A DNA stretch of 64,000 bases from Helicobacter cetorum (GTDB taxonomy: Bacteria > Campylobacterota > Campylobacteria > Campylobacterales > UBA6016), in contig DZAX01000009.1 in the NCBI GenBank assembly GCA_022729705.1, positions 1 to 64,000 on the forward strand, given 5' to 3'. Each line of letters opens with the position of its first letter. The stretch's first letter is position 1. The notes beneath the pieces are model-generated. The model made no database searches and was not told the origin of the DNA. It was given only the letters and a program-made list of their open reading frames with translations. The translations under genes were made by a program, and so were the position numbers. Shown here piece by piece: positions 18,771 through 28,722 of this stretch.

Positions 18771-18935
18771 GTGAGATTAACATTTTATAAAAAACCAAGA
18801 GGATTTAGATTGCCAGAAACTGATAAATTATCGGTGTATCTAATCTTGGATAATTGGAGCGACTTTAGTTATCATACGGCGTATCAAATAATACTATTTG
18901 ATGAAAATGGATCTAAATATAAAAACCTCTTTTAG
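18771..18935 (+). pseudogene. Short, probably truncated gene after RhuM-Fic
   Basis: GTG at 18771, with AAAGGA about eight bases before it, opens a 54-residue frame (an in-frame ATG at 18762 is the alternative). It reads FYKKPRGFRLPETDKL, then a beta-strand-rich segment, and ends at TAG 18933-18935. The start looks genuine and well composed, but the protein stops where a longer domain would be expected, so this is probably the 5' fragment of a larger gene. I do not recognise the family with certainty. The surrounding 18673-18760 and 18936-19082 are AT-rich with no other gene. Confidence 0.5.
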
Positions 18936-19082
18936 GACTCCCGACCTTCCCTTTTCTCAATTTTACAAAAAATCTTACTTCAATTCTCATTGAATTTTAT
19001 GAAAAATCCTCAAAAATTCCTCTCTTGTATTTTGAATATTTCCTATTTATTGCAATCTTTTATTGTTTCTACCTGTCAAGTT

Positions 19083-20426
19083 TTACTTTCCAAGGCAAAA
19101 ATTTTTAAACATCGAATCAAGCGTCTCTTCATTGTCAAATGGTTGCGTAATTGATGATATATTTTTGACGGCTTCTTTTATGTGGTATGAAAAAAGCTCT
19201 AATTCTTGGCTTTTTAAAAATTCTATAGATTTTTTTACTTCCGTATAAGCCTGTTTGGCACTCTCTATCTGTCTTTTATTAATTAGTATATCACCCTCAA
19301 AATCATACGACTCGTTTAATATATTCTCTAGTTCTTTATATATTTTTGTCGGCAACTCTTCCTTGTTATACTCAATTACATGAAAATTAGAAAAAATCGC
19401 CTTATCTACAAAAACCCCTAAATCTGTTTTTGTTAAAACTATAATAATTTTTTTATTACTATTTGAGCCAATCAGCCCTAAAATTTCATTATCTTCTTCA
19501 TCAAAACTACTCGATGAGTCAAATAAAGCCAAAACAACATCAGAATCATTAAAAGCTTTTACCGAATACTCTATGCCGATACGCTCTATCTCGTCTTGCG
19601 TTTTTCTAATACCGGCTGTGTCGACTAGACGTATGGAGAACCCGCCTATTTTTATCTGCTCCTCAATAGTATCTCTAGTTGTTCCCGCTATATGACTAAC
19701 AATGGCTCTCTCAAAATTCAGTATTTTATTCAATAGAGAGCTTTTGCCTACGTTTGGCTTACCTATTATGCTTACCTTAAAGCCGTTAAACAGCCCCTCT
19801 CTTGCTACGCTTGTTTTTACGGTATACTCCAACGTGTCCGCTATCTTTGTTATTTTTGTATTTAGCTTATCAAGAGTGTCAAGCGGTAAATCTTCGTCCG
19901 CATAATCTATACAAACCTCGCTAAAAGCTAAAGCCTCAATTAAAGAAGCTCGCATATCGTTAACCATTTTAGCAAGAGAGCCTTGGAGATGTTTGGCTAG
20001 GTATTTTGCACTTTTTTCGCTAGTAGCTCCGATAATGGCGTTAATAGCCTCCGCTTGATCAATGGTTATTTTAGAGTTTAATACGGCTAGTTTTGTAAAT
20101 TCGCCCGGTTCCGCCAATCTAGCGCCGCATTCAAGACATCTAGTTAAAATCAAAGACGCCGACATTAGACCGCCGTGACATTGAAGCTCGACTATATCTT
20201 CGCCGTTAAAACTATTTGGGGCTTTAAAGTATATAACCAACACAGAATCTATTGGATTGCCTGATTTGTCATATACATACGAGAGAGTGGAGTATCTTGG
20301 GGTAAGCGATGTTTTTTTTGTGAGATTGAGAGCGCTTTCGTATGAACGAGAACCACACAGCCTAACAATAGATATAGCCCCCTCTTTTGAAGCGGAGGCT
20401 ATCGCGCAAATTGTTTCATCTAACAT
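19083..20426 (-). CDS. mnmE: tRNA modification GTPase MnmE
   Basis: This 447-residue GTPase forms, with MnmG, the uridine-34 carboxymethylaminomethyl modification in tRNA. It has an N-terminal folate-binding domain (1-118), a helical domain split around the G domain, G1 GKPNVGKSS near 222, G3 DTAG, G4 TKTD, and the C-terminal CLGK with the catalytic Cys. It is the last gene of the rpmH-rnpA-yidC-khpB-mnmE block, the standard order in many bacteria, and overlaps khpB by 11 bases. Confidence 0.96.
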   Translation of the reverse strand: MLDETICAIASASKEGAISIVRLCGSRSYESALNLTKKTSLTPRYSTLSYVYDKSGNPIDSVLVIYFKAPNSFNGEDIVELQCHGGLMSASLILTRCLECGARLAEPGEFTKLAVLNSKITIDQAEAINAIIGATSEKSAKYLAKHLQGSLAKMVNDMRASLIEALAFSEVCIDYADEDLPLDTLDKLNTKITKIADTLEYTVKTSVAREGLFNGFKVSIIGKPNVGKSSLLNKILNFERAIVSHIAGTTRDTIEEQIKIGGFSIRLVDTAGIRKTQDEIERIGIEYSVKAFNDSDVVLALFDSSSSFDEEDNEILGLIGSNSNKKIIIVLTKTDLGVFVDKAIFSNFHVIEYNKEELPTKIYKELENILNESYDFEGDILINKRQIESAKQAYTEVKKSIEFLKSQELELFSYHIKEAVKNISSITQPFDNEETLDSMFKNFCLGK

Positions 20427-21291
20427 TTTGTTTTGTGTAAAACTCGTTTACTATGATATATTTGCTACCATCACTATTGGTTTTGACGCCAACATAAAGC
20501 TCTGTAAACTCTTCTCTTAGAATTTTTAGCGCTATTTGGATTAATACGCCGTCCAATACTTTCGTATGACCTCTTCTTGTTTCCTTTATCTGCAATATTA
20601 AAGGCTCTAAATAGTTTATAATCATCTCTTCTTGGTTTTTTAAAAATTCCGCTATTTCAAGACGAATTAAAAGATCATATTTAGAATTTATCCAGTTAAA
20701 AATTAGATAACTAAGGGCTTTATATCTATATCCTTCTTTGCCTATAAGAAGAGCGCTGTCTTGTCCGCTAAACATTACAAGAGCGGTCTCTTTATCAAAA
20801 GGCTCTACCCTGATTCGCTCCAGGTCAAAACAAGAACACGCAAAAAGATTGTTTACATCAACCTCAATCTCTTCGCAAATCTCTTTTATATCTCTAGTTT
20901 CTCTAAAAAAGTTATCTTCAATCTCTGTTTTTTCAAAGTAAGTCTCTCTTAAAGCAACCGTAGTCGGCTCTTTGACCTCTATAGGTTTTTCTTTTACTTG
21001 TTCTTGCGCTTTATAGACAGGATCTTTTCTCTCAATTTTCTTTTCTTGCTTAGGTTGTTTTGGCATCGACTCTTGCGAATGACTCTCTATTGGCTCTTGA
21101 CGTTTTTCTTCAACTTTTATGACGCTATGCTTTTTTACGGCAACCAAAACAGCTTTTTTTCGTCCTATGCCCAAAAATCCTTTTGACGGAGCTTGCGCAA
21201 CTTCGTATTCAATCTCCGTAATAGAGCAACCAAGACGCTCGGAGGCCAACATATACGCCTCCTCTAAACTCCAAGCTTCAACCTTAACCAT
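20416..21291 (-). CDS. khpB: KhpB/Jag RNA-binding protein
   Basis: This protein of about 291 residues has a Jag_N domain (about 1-50), a charged Lys/Glu/Pro-rich linker (about 55-115), a KH domain with GKEGYR (about 145-220), and an R3H-like C-terminus. KhpB/Jag binds RNA and influences cell-wall and division genes in Gram-positives; its role here is unknown. ATG 21291, eight bases inside the end of yidC, is a better start than GTG 21300. The position after yidC is conserved widely. Confidence 0.9.
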   Translation of the reverse strand: MVKVEAWSLEEAYMLASERLGCSITEIEYEVAQAPSKGFLGIGRKKAVLVAVKKHSVIKVEEKRQEPIESHSQESMPKQPKQEKKIERKDPVYKAQEQVKEKPIEVKEPTTVALRETYFEKTEIEDNFFRETRDIKEICEEIEVDVNNLFACSCFDLERIRVEPFDKETALVMFSGQDSALLIGKEGYRYKALSYLIFNWINSKYDLLIRLEIAEFLKNQEEMIINYLEPLILQIKETRRGHTKVLDGVLIQIALKILREEFTELYVGVKTNSDGSKYIIVNEFYTKQNVR

Positions 21292-22867
21292 GATGTTCAC
21301 GCTTTAGCTCTTTTTGTCTTTCAAGTATTTTATTAACTGTATACTGCTGAGTTATAGACAATAGATTGTTTACAAACCAGTACAGAGTCAAACCGGCCGG
21401 AAACGAGATAAAAAATACGGTAAATACCAATGGGAGATATTTAAACACTTTCTCTTGCAATGGGTCTGTAAAGTTTGTCGGCGTAATTTTTTGTTGTAAA
21501 AACATAGTAGCCCCCATCAACAGAGGCAACACATAGTATTCGTCCATCAAAGATAAGTCGCTTATCCAGAGTATCCAAGGAGCGCCTTTTAGCTCTATCG
21601 CATTCAATAGCACCCTATAAATAGCAAAGAAAACGGGGATTTGCAAAATTAACGGCAAACATCCGCCAAGCGGATTTGCTCCATGTTTTTTGTATAAATC
21701 CATCATGTGCATATTTAGCTTTTGCGGGTCGCCCTTATACTTCTCTCTAATCTCTGTAAGTTTTGGCGCAAGATCTTTTAGCTTACTCATAGACACCATA
21801 CCTTTGTATGTCAAAGGAAACAAAACAAGCCTAATCAAAATAGTCAAGATGACGATAGCCCAACCCCAGTTACCAACGCCACTTTCTATCCATTCAAGGG
21901 CTATAAACATAGGCTTTGCCATAAAAGTAACAAAACCATATTCAACAACATTGACTAATTTTGGATTTAGGCTCTTTAGTGTGTCGACATATTTTGGACC
22001 GATATATCCGTCAAGCTCTATCTCCTTTTTCGCCTCAATATAAGGGGTTGGATTTTTATGAATGTCGGCCACGGCTATAACCGTTAACGGAGTTTTAGAG
22101 CTATACAATGCGGAAGTGTAGTATCTGTCTACGGTTGCGACGACGCTTATCGAAGAGAAAGTTTCATCAATTTTTATATCGCCGTCTTCTAGTGTTTTTA
22201 CGCTGTCGTCCGTTTCGACAAATAGAGCACCTTTAAACGCAAAACTATCCGCAAGCACATCCGGTCTAAATCCGGTAGTTACAAAAAATGGAATATCTTT
22301 GCTTGCCGCTATTTTGACGTTATATGCGCCGCTTGGCCGAAAGGTAATTGTTTTTGTTATATTAAAATCAGCCAATTGTTGCGTTAGGGTCAATACTTTT
22401 GCTTCACCGCTTGCGTCAAGAGAGGTTGCGGAGGCTACATATACCGCTTTTGTAGCGGCTTCCTCCAATCCTCTATCGGCAAACTTAATAGACAACGGCT
22501 TTGTTTTAAGTTCGGCAAACAATTTAACTTGAGCGCCTTGCTCATTTTTAAACTTTTCACCCTCCATTATAACCTGAGATATAGTTCCATCCGAGCTTAC
22601 AAAAAGTTCAGATTCTTTTAATTTTACCTTAGCTATTGATGTGCCTGATCCGCCTGATGCGGGCTGTGACTGTGCGCTTAAAGAAACATTTGTTTCGTCT
22701 ATTTTTTGTGTAGGAGTTAGCGTTTGTGTTTGCGTTGTGTGTGTTTTTGTTGCGTTAAGCTCAGGACGATATTTGCTTGCTACGAAAAATTCGTAAGCTA
22801 GAAAAAAAACAGCCGATATCGCCGTCGCCAACACCAATCTTTGTGTTTGGGAGAGTTTTTCGAGCAT
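21284..22867 (-). CDS. yidC: Membrane protein insertase YidC
   Basis: This 527-residue insertase places proteins into the inner membrane, with or without SecYEG. It has an N-terminal helix (about 13-29), a large periplasmic domain (about 80-310), and five C-terminal helices (about 325-515) with the conserved Arg-containing cytoplasmic region and hairpin. The tail is short and basic. It lies 45 bases after rnpA. The small yidD gene often found between them is absent. Confidence 0.96.
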   Translation of the reverse strand: MLEKLSQTQRLVLATAISAVFFLAYEFFVASKYRPELNATKTHTTQTQTLTPTQKIDETNVSLSAQSQPASGGSGTSIAKVKLKESELFVSSDGTISQVIMEGEKFKNEQGAQVKLFAELKTKPLSIKFADRGLEEAATKAVYVASATSLDASGEAKVLTLTQQLADFNITKTITFRPSGAYNVKIAASKDIPFFVTTGFRPDVLADSFAFKGALFVETDDSVKTLEDGDIKIDETFSSISVVATVDRYYTSALYSSKTPLTVIAVADIHKNPTPYIEAKKEIELDGYIGPKYVDTLKSLNPKLVNVVEYGFVTFMAKPMFIALEWIESGVGNWGWAIVILTILIRLVLFPLTYKGMVSMSKLKDLAPKLTEIREKYKGDPQKLNMHMMDLYKKHGANPLGGCLPLILQIPVFFAIYRVLLNAIELKGAPWILWISDLSLMDEYYVLPLLMGATMFLQQKITPTNFTDPLQEKVFKYLPLVFTVFFISFPAGLTLYWFVNNLLSITQQYTVNKILERQKELKREHHG

Positions 22868-22912
22868 AAATTAACCTTGACCGTTTAATTGATTTGTCTT
22901 TATAAAGACAGT

Positions 22913-23233
22913 TTAAGCGTAAAAGAGAGAGAGGGAACGCCTTGAATCTTCATATAGCTTTTTAAAATTTGCGGCACTGGATGTCTGCTTTGCCACAAGA
23001 AGATAAAAACCATCTTTTAAAGAAAGTTGCTCCGCCCTAAAGATTGCTCTCAATCTTCTTTTTATTTTATTGCGCGTCACGGCTTTCGCCACTTTTTTTG
23101 AAACGGTATACCCCACCATTCTTTCGGATGACGGCATATACATAACAATCACGGTATCCGAGTGATACGCTTTTGACTTGTTATAAACTTTATTAAAAAG
23201 CTCCGAGTCTTTTATGTGGCTAAAAGTAGTTAT
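22913..23233 (-). CDS. rnpA: Ribonuclease P protein component, unusual start
   Basis: The RnpA family is clear from [20 protein letters not shown] and the following helix, ending LFYA. The family needs about 105-120 residues. The conserved N-terminal part ([14 protein letters not shown]) lies in frame upstream, but no ATG, GTG or TTG occurs between it and the frame's opening. The best candidate is AUA at 23233, with AAGG about eight bases upstream, overlapping the rpmH stop (ATAA) and giving 106 residues. The nearest usual codon, GTG at 23152, would give 79 residues and lose the first helix and strand. RnpA assists the RNase P RNA in tRNA 5' processing. Confidence 0.85.
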   Translation of the reverse strand: MTTFSHIKDSELFNKVYNKSKAYHSDTVIVMYMPSSERMVGYTVSKKVAKAVTRNKIKRRLRAIFRAEQLSLKDGFYLLVAKQTSSAANFKKLYEDSRRSLSLFYA

Positions 23234-23364
23234 ACGGCTAGCCTTGCTCTGCCCTTTGCTCTTCTTCTCGCTATTACTTTTCTACCGTTTTTTGTAGCCA
23301 TTCTAGCTCTAAAACCATGTGTTCTTTTTCTTGATACCTTGCTTGGTTGATATGTTCTTATCAC
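23230..23364 (-). CDS. rpmH: Ribosomal protein bL34
   Basis: This 44-residue basic protein reads [20 protein letters not shown] and ends KGRARLAV, a clear bL34. The start is GTG at 23364, preceded by AAAAAGG; the usual second Lys is Ile here. It begins the rpmH-rnpA operon, and its TAA overlaps the proposed rnpA start. Confidence 0.96.
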   Translation of the reverse strand: MIRTYQPSKVSRKRTHGFRARMATKNGRKVIARRRAKGRARLAV

Positions 23365-23434
23365 GTAAATAACCTTTTTAAAATTTAAGGTGCAAATTAT
23401 ACTTAAATGTACTTAAAGCTTCGTACGGCTACGC

Positions 23435-26008
23435 CTAGCTTATAACAGCCCTGATTTCACCATTTTCTACCTCAAACAATACTTTACCCCCGTCTTGCAA
23501 CTTATCTTCAAGTATGAGTTCCGCCAAGCTATCCTCTACTATCTCATACAACGCACGCTTAAGCGGTCTAGCGCCATAACTTGGGTCGAATCCGGCGTTT
23601 GCGACAAATTGTTTTACTTCTGCAGAGAGTTCGATGGTTATATCTCTCTCTTTTAGCTTTGCGCTTATGCCGCCGAGCATATTTTCTACTATTTTTGAGA
23701 TTTGTGCGAAACCTAGCGGATTAAATACCACCACATCGTCTAGTCTATTCAAAAACTCTGGTCTAAAATGTTTTTTAAGCTCCTCCCACACCGCCGCTTC
23801 ACGCTCTTTTTCATCGCTAATTGTCGCTATTTTTGCCGATGCAATATTTGAAGTCAAGATAATTATCGTATTTTTAAAATCAATAGTCACGCCTTTATTG
23901 TCCGTAAGCCTTCCATCATCCAAAACCTGCAACAACATATTAAATACATCTGGGTGCGCTTTTTCTACTTCGTCAAATAAAATTACGCTATAAGGCTTTC
24001 TTCTAACCGCCTCAGTAAGCTGTCCCCCCTCTTCATACCCTACATATCCGGGAGGTGCCCCTATGAGTCTGGACGCCGCATGTTTTTCCATGTATTCGCT
24101 CATATCAAGACGAATCATAGATTTTTCACTGTCAAACAAAAACCTAGCCAAACTTTTTGCAGTCTCTGTCTTACCTACGCCCGTAGGACCTAAAAACAAA
24201 AAGCTTCCTATTGGTCTATTTGTGTCCGATAGTCCGGCCTTATTTCGCTTAATCGCTCTAGCGACCGCTTTTAGCGCGTTATCTTGACCGATTACCTCTT
24301 TTTTCAGCGTATCCTCTATGTGAAGCACTTTATCTTTTTCGGTTTGAAGCATTTTATTTATCGGAATGCCTGTCCACTTGGAGATAATAGCCGCCACAGA
24401 CTCCTCGTCTACGCTATTTTTTAAAAGCACCCCCTGCGCCTCCATTGTTTTCCGTCTACTCTCAAGACTCTCAAGCTCTTTTTGCAGTCCCGGAACGCTC
24501 CCATACTCTATCTCCGCCGCTTTGTTAAAGTTTGCCTCTCTTTTGGCGACATCAGCCTCTCTTTTTGCGTCTTCGATTTTTGTTTTTGTTTTTGCTATAT
24601 CGCTAAATACTCTTTTTTCCTCTTCAAACTTAGACTCTAAAGCTCTTTTTTGCTCCTCAAAGTCTGCTAACTCTTTTTGAAGCTCTTTTAGTCTTAAGTC
24701 ATTTTTTTCTAGTTTTTCAAACTTAAGAGCCTCCCTTTCGACATTTAACCGCGAAATCTCTCTTTTTACTCTGTCAAGCTCCGCCGGCTCCGACTCTATC
24801 TGCATTTTTAGCCCCGCCGCCGCCTCATCGATAAGGTCTATCGCCTTATCCGGCAAAAACCTATCCGTTATATATCTACTTGAGAGCTTAACCGCCGAAA
24901 TAAGCGCACTGTCTAGTATCGTAATATTGTGATGGGTCTCTAAGCTATCTTTGATACCTCTCATTATAGAAATTGCTTCGCTCTGGCTTGGTTCACCCAC
25001 GGTAACCGGCTGAAAACGTCTCTGCATAGCGGCATCTTTTTCAAAATATTTTCTATATTCTTTAAGAGTTGTAGCCCCTATAGTGCGCAGCTCGCCTCTT
25101 GCGAGAGCGGGCTTAAGAAGATTTGCCGCGTCCATAGAACCCTCGGCGGCTCCGGCTCCTATAATAGTGTGTATCTCGTCGATAAAAAGTATAATGTTTT
25201 TATCTTTTTGCACCTCTTCAATAACAGCCTTTAGTCTATCTTCAAATTCGCCTCTATATTTTGCCCCAGCTATCAAAGAACCCATATCAAGGGCTATAAG
25301 CCTTTTATTTTGAAGGCTTAGCGGCACATCTTTTGCGACTATCCTTTGAGCCAATCCCTCCACTATCGCTGTTTTTCCAACTCCCGGCTCGCCTAAAAGT
25401 ATTGGATTATTTTTTGATTTTCTAATGAGGATTTGCATAGTTCTGCTCACCTCTTCCTCCCTACCGATTACAGGGTCAAGCTTGCCCTCGGAGGCTCTTT
25501 GTGTAAGGTCTATGCCGTATTTTGCCAAAGACTCCAGTTTCTCATCGGCACTTTGAGAGTCTATCTTGCGCCCCGCCCTCGCCGTTTCAAGAGTTTTTTT
25601 GAGTTCAGGCAAATCTATATATTTACCAATACTCTCTTTAAAAAAAGGTTCGTTAATATTGGCGATAATCCAAGTATCCACAGCGATAAAAATGTCGCCG
25701 TTTTTAACAGACAACCCCTCTGCCGCTTCAAAAGTTCTATATAGATGTTTTGATATTTTGATATTTTCTTTTACAAGCGTTGAAACCTTTGGAAACTTCT
25801 CAACAGCGCTTTTAAGCTCAAGTTCCAAAGCCGCTTTATCGGCTGAGGCTCTATTGAGAGCCCTATTTAGTTCGGAATCGCTATTTACGATAAGCCCCCA
25901 GACAAGATGCAGAGGCTCAATCTCTTGATTTTTATTGTGAAGAGCTAGCGATAAAGCAGATTCGATAGTTTGAGTCATTTGATGGGTTAGTTTTTCGAGC
26001 GGATTCAT
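23435..26008 (-). CDS. clpB: Disaggregase ClpB (Hsp100 chaperone)
   Basis: This 857-residue AAA+ protein has two ATPase modules, with Walker A sequences GEPGVGKT near 202 and GPTGVGKT near 600. An N-terminal substrate domain (1-145) and a coiled-coil middle domain (about 400-520) rich in Glu, Lys and Arg mark ClpB rather than ClpA or ClpC. With DnaK it rescues aggregated protein. It diverges from the S41 protease gene, an arrangement I also know from Campylobacter. Repeat A3 lies just upstream, in the leader or promoter region. Confidence 0.96.
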   Translation of the reverse strand: MNPLEKLTHQMTQTIESALSLALHNKNQEIEPLHLVWGLIVNSDSELNRALNRASADKAALELELKSAVEKFPKVSTLVKENIKISKHLYRTFEAAEGLSVKNGDIFIAVDTWIIANINEPFFKESIGKYIDLPELKKTLETARAGRKIDSQSADEKLESLAKYGIDLTQRASEGKLDPVIGREEEVSRTMQILIRKSKNNPILLGEPGVGKTAIVEGLAQRIVAKDVPLSLQNKRLIALDMGSLIAGAKYRGEFEDRLKAVIEEVQKDKNIILFIDEIHTIIGAGAAEGSMDAANLLKPALARGELRTIGATTLKEYRKYFEKDAAMQRRFQPVTVGEPSQSEAISIMRGIKDSLETHHNITILDSALISAVKLSSRYITDRFLPDKAIDLIDEAAAGLKMQIESEPAELDRVKREISRLNVEREALKFEKLEKNDLRLKELQKELADFEEQKRALESKFEEEKRVFSDIAKTKTKIEDAKREADVAKREANFNKAAEIEYGSVPGLQKELESLESRRKTMEAQGVLLKNSVDEESVAAIISKWTGIPINKMLQTEKDKVLHIEDTLKKEVIGQDNALKAVARAIKRNKAGLSDTNRPIGSFLFLGPTGVGKTETAKSLARFLFDSEKSMIRLDMSEYMEKHAASRLIGAPPGYVGYEEGGQLTEAVRRKPYSVILFDEVEKAHPDVFNMLLQVLDDGRLTDNKGVTIDFKNTIIILTSNIASAKIATISDEKEREAAVWEELKKHFRPEFLNRLDDVVVFNPLGFAQISKIVENMLGGISAKLKERDITIELSAEVKQFVANAGFDPSYGARPLKRALYEIVEDSLAELILEDKLQDGGKVLFEVENGEIRAVIS

Positions 26009-26023
26009 GCGTTTTTCCCTTTT

Positions 26024-26110
26024 ATTTGATTAATTCTCACATTTTAGGCAAAGCCCAAAATGAGGTCTTCAGCAGACGGCTCTCGCGACTAGTCGCTCTT
26101 AATGAGACAT
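26024..26110 (-). repeat. Repeat family A, copy A3
   Basis: This copy lies inverted between divergent clpB and the protease gene. It has hairpins CATTTTGGGC/GCCTAAAATG, GTCTGCTGAAGAC, and GCGACTAGTCGC. The ATTTGATTAATTCTCAC end is shared with A2; the other end is diverged. It starts 15 bases from the clpB ATG. Confidence 0.82.
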
Positions 26111-26276
26111 ATGCTCTCAATCTATTTTATATGTAAAATTTTACAACTTTGAGTGCACCATTGTCAAGTCTGCCGTAAAAATTTCATTTACTCCTTACGA
26201 ATCGCCATAAAAGGGAAAAAATTGTATTATTACATCAGATTTTAACACTTTCAAACCTCAAGGAAACAAACAAAAA

Positions 26277-27608
26277 GTGAAGAATAAAAAATTTGTAGCG
26301 CTTGGAGCGATTAGCGCCGCCTTTATAGGCTTATTGGTATACAACACATCGCTAAATGCAGTGCAGCCAAACAGCGAAACATCGCAAGACTCAAAACTTG
26401 CGGCGTTTGCCAAGTTTACAAAAGTAGTTGGGACTATCCAAAAATATTATGTAGACGAGCTAAGCCTAGAAGATATTGTAAAAAAATCACTACAAGGACT
26501 TCTCACAAACCTAGACGCGCACTCCGGCTACTTGGATGAAAAGCAGTATAAAGACTTAAAAGTCGAAACTGAGGGTGAATTTGGCGGTCTTGGTATCACC
26601 GTAGGCATGAAAAATGGAGCGTTAACGGTTATAGCCCCGATAGAGGGTACTCCAGCACATAGAGCGGGTATACAATCCGGCGACGTCATCTTAAAAATCA
26701 ACGAAAAATCTACCATCAATATGACAATAGACGAAGCGGTCAATATTATGAGAGGTAAGCCAAAAACAAAAATAGAGCTTACGCTAGTGCGCAAGTCGGA
26801 AGCCAAACCGCTAAAGGTTGCGATTATAAGAGAGATTATAAATATCCAATCTGTATACGGCAAAAGACTTGACGGCGACATAGCTTATATCCGCGTAACA
26901 TCGTTTGATAAAAAAGTGGTAGACTCCGTCAAAAAAGAGCTTGAAAAAATCAAAACGCCAAAAGGGATAGTCCTAGACCTTAGAAATAATCCCGGCGGAC
27001 TACTTGACCAAGCGGTTGGACTTACGGATATGTTTGTCGACAAAGGGATTATCGTATCGCAAAAAGGCAGAGTAGCCGATGAAAATATCGTATACAACGC
27101 AAGCGGCAAAGCAGAATACAAAGGCATTCCGATGACCGTGCTAATCAATGGCGGTAGTGCGTCTGCCAGCGAAATCGTAAGCGGAAGCTTGCAAGACAAT
27201 AAAAGAGCTGTTGTAGTCGGCGAAAAAAGCTTTGGCAAGGGAAGTGTGCAAGTAGTGCTTCCTATAGACAAAAGCGACGCTATTAGACTGACAATCGCTA
27301 GATACTTTCTACCTAGCGGAAGAACGATACAAGCCGTTGGCGTCACGCCTGATGTCGCCGTAGTCGCCGGAGTTGTCAAAGAGAGTGCGGAGGATAACTT
27401 CAACGTCAAAGAGGCGGATTTAAAGCAACACCTTGAGAGTGAATTAGAAAAACTAGAAAAAGAGAAAGTTACCGACAAAACAACAACCGTCGATAAAACG
27501 GTAAAAACAAAAAAAGAGGAGCTTTTGAGTAGCGAAAATCTAGCAAAAGATCTTCAACTTCAAACAGCGATTGGTATTGTAAAAGCTTTAATCATAACAA
27601 AAAAATAA
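26277..27608 (+). CDS. S41-family C-terminal processing protease with PDZ domain
   Basis: This 443-residue protease is exported or membrane-anchored (hydrophobic segment about 8-24). It has a PDZ domain (about 100-175) and an S41 catalytic domain with Ser in GGSASASEI (about 294-298) and Lys in GKGSVQ (about 319-321). A Lys/Thr-rich linker precedes the C-terminus. Such proteases trim C-termini of periplasmic proteins and wall hydrolases. The start is GTG 26277, with AAGGA 12 bases before. It is followed by purC at 21 bases, as in Campylobacter. Confidence 0.92.
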   Translation: MKNKKFVALGAISAAFIGLLVYNTSLNAVQPNSETSQDSKLAAFAKFTKVVGTIQKYYVDELSLEDIVKKSLQGLLTNLDAHSGYLDEKQYKDLKVETEGEFGGLGITVGMKNGALTVIAPIEGTPAHRAGIQSGDVILKINEKSTINMTIDEAVNIMRGKPKTKIELTLVRKSEAKPLKVAIIREIINIQSVYGKRLDGDIAYIRVTSFDKKVVDSVKKELEKIKTPKGIVLDLRNNPGGLLDQAVGLTDMFVDKGIIVSQKGRVADENIVYNASGKAEYKGIPMTVLINGGSASASEIVSGSLQDNKRAVVVGEKSFGKGSVQVVLPIDKSDAIRLTIARYFLPSGRTIQAVGVTPDVAVVAGVVKESAEDNFNVKEADLKQHLESELEKLEKEKVTDKTTTVDKTVKTKKEELLSSENLAKDLQLQTAIGIVKALIITKK

Positions 27609-27629
27609 GATTTCAGCAAAGGAGTAAGA

Positions 27630-28343
27630 ATGAATAAAACAGAACTTTTATATGAAGGTAAAGGTAAAAAAATCTTCAAAACAGATGATGAGAATGTTTT
27701 TATTGCAGAGTTTAAAGACGACTTAACCGCTTTTAACGCCCTTAAAAAAGGGAGTGAAGAGGGAAAAGGCGCACTAAACTGTAAAATATCGAAAGAGCTT
27801 TTTGATATTTTGGAAAAAAACGGCGTTAAGACGCATATGCTACAGGTACTCTCTGATAACGAAATGGCTATTAAAAAAGTGGATATTATTCCGATAGAAG
27901 TCGTAACAAGAAACATAGCCACCGGAAGTCTCACCAAAAGACTGGGCATTGAAGACGGCAAAAAACTAGATTTTACTCTTGTAGAGTTTTACTACAAAGA
28001 CGACTCCCTTGGCGACCCTATCATTAACGACGAGCATGCGCTTTTGATGAAACTTGTAGATGATAAAGAGGATTTGGAAACACTTAAAGTTTTAGCAAGA
28101 AAAGTAAACGAGATTCTATTTGCATTTTTCGATGAAAGAGGTCTAATTCTTGTTGACTTCAAATTAGAGTTTGGCAAAACAAGCGATGGCGAAATTATTT
28201 TGGCGGACGAGATAAGCCCTGATAGTTGCAGGTTTTGGGACAAAGAGACACTGGAAAAATTAGATAAAGATAGATTCAGACAAGATCTAGGCTCTGTACG
28301 CGCCGGATATGAAAAAGTCTTAGAAAAAATACTAAATAGTTGA
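27630..28343 (+). CDS. purC: SAICAR synthetase PurC
   Basis: This 237-residue enzyme joins aspartate to CAIR in purine synthesis. Family motifs include YEGKGKKI at the N-terminus, the ATP loop, and [12 protein letters not shown] near 190-201. AAAGGAGT precedes the ATG. The TGA at 28341-28343 is the first codon-length segment of repeat B2, which then separates purC from purS. Confidence 0.96.
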   Translation: MNKTELLYEGKGKKIFKTDDENVFIAEFKDDLTAFNALKKGSEEGKGALNCKISKELFDILEKNGVKTHMLQVLSDNEMAIKKVDIIPIEVVTRNIATGSLTKRLGIEDGKKLDFTLVEFYYKDDSLGDPIINDEHALLMKLVDDKEDLETLKVLARKVNEILFAFFDERGLILVDFKLEFGKTSDGEIILADEISPDSCRFWDKETLEKLDKDRFRQDLGSVRAGYEKVLEKILNS

Positions 28344-28438
28344 TGTGATACGCTAATACGGGCAAAGCCCGTATTAGCGGCAAAGGACATAAATGTCCCT
28401 TGCAACCCCCTAAAGCTACCCGCATAAATGCGGGAGAG
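28341..28438 (-). repeat. Repeat family B, copy B2 (full length)
   Basis: This inverted full-length copy runs from the purC stop (TGATG) to near purS. It has hairpins CGCTAATACGGGC/GCCCGTATTAGCG (13 perfect pairs around AAA), GGACAT/ATGTCC, and CCCGCA/TGCGGG, with the linker CCCCCTAAAGCTA. It would be transcribed within the purCSQ message. Confidence 0.88.
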
Positions 28439-28479
28439 TGAAGGTTTTATATACTTAATAAATTACAAGGGAAATTACT

Positions 28480-28722
28480 TTGAAAGCTATAGTAAATATC
28501 TATCTAAAAGACGGTGTTTTGGATCCGCAAGGAAAGGCTGTGCATCATGCGCTTAAAACGATGGGCTTTTTGGGCGTAAGCGATGTTAGGATGGCAAAAC
28601 AGATAATTTTGGAGCTAGACGCCGCAAATGAGGAAGAGGCAAGAGCGGGGGTTGAAAAAATGTGCGAGACTCTGCTTGCCAATACCGTAATCGAAAATTA
28701 CACCTTTGAGCTTAACAGATGA
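28480..28722 (+). CDS. purS: FGAM synthetase subunit PurS
   Basis: This 80-residue protein bridges PurL and PurQ in the multi-part FGAM synthetase. The sequence matches the small PurS fold (KDGVLDPQGKAVHHALKTMG near 8-27). The start is TTG 28480 with AAGGGA eight bases before. Its stop overlaps the purQ ATG (ATGA). purL is not in the window. Confidence 0.95.
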   Translation: MKAIVNIYLKDGVLDPQGKAVHHALKTMGFLGVSDVRMAKQIILELDAANEEEARAGVEKMCETLLANTVIENYTFELNR

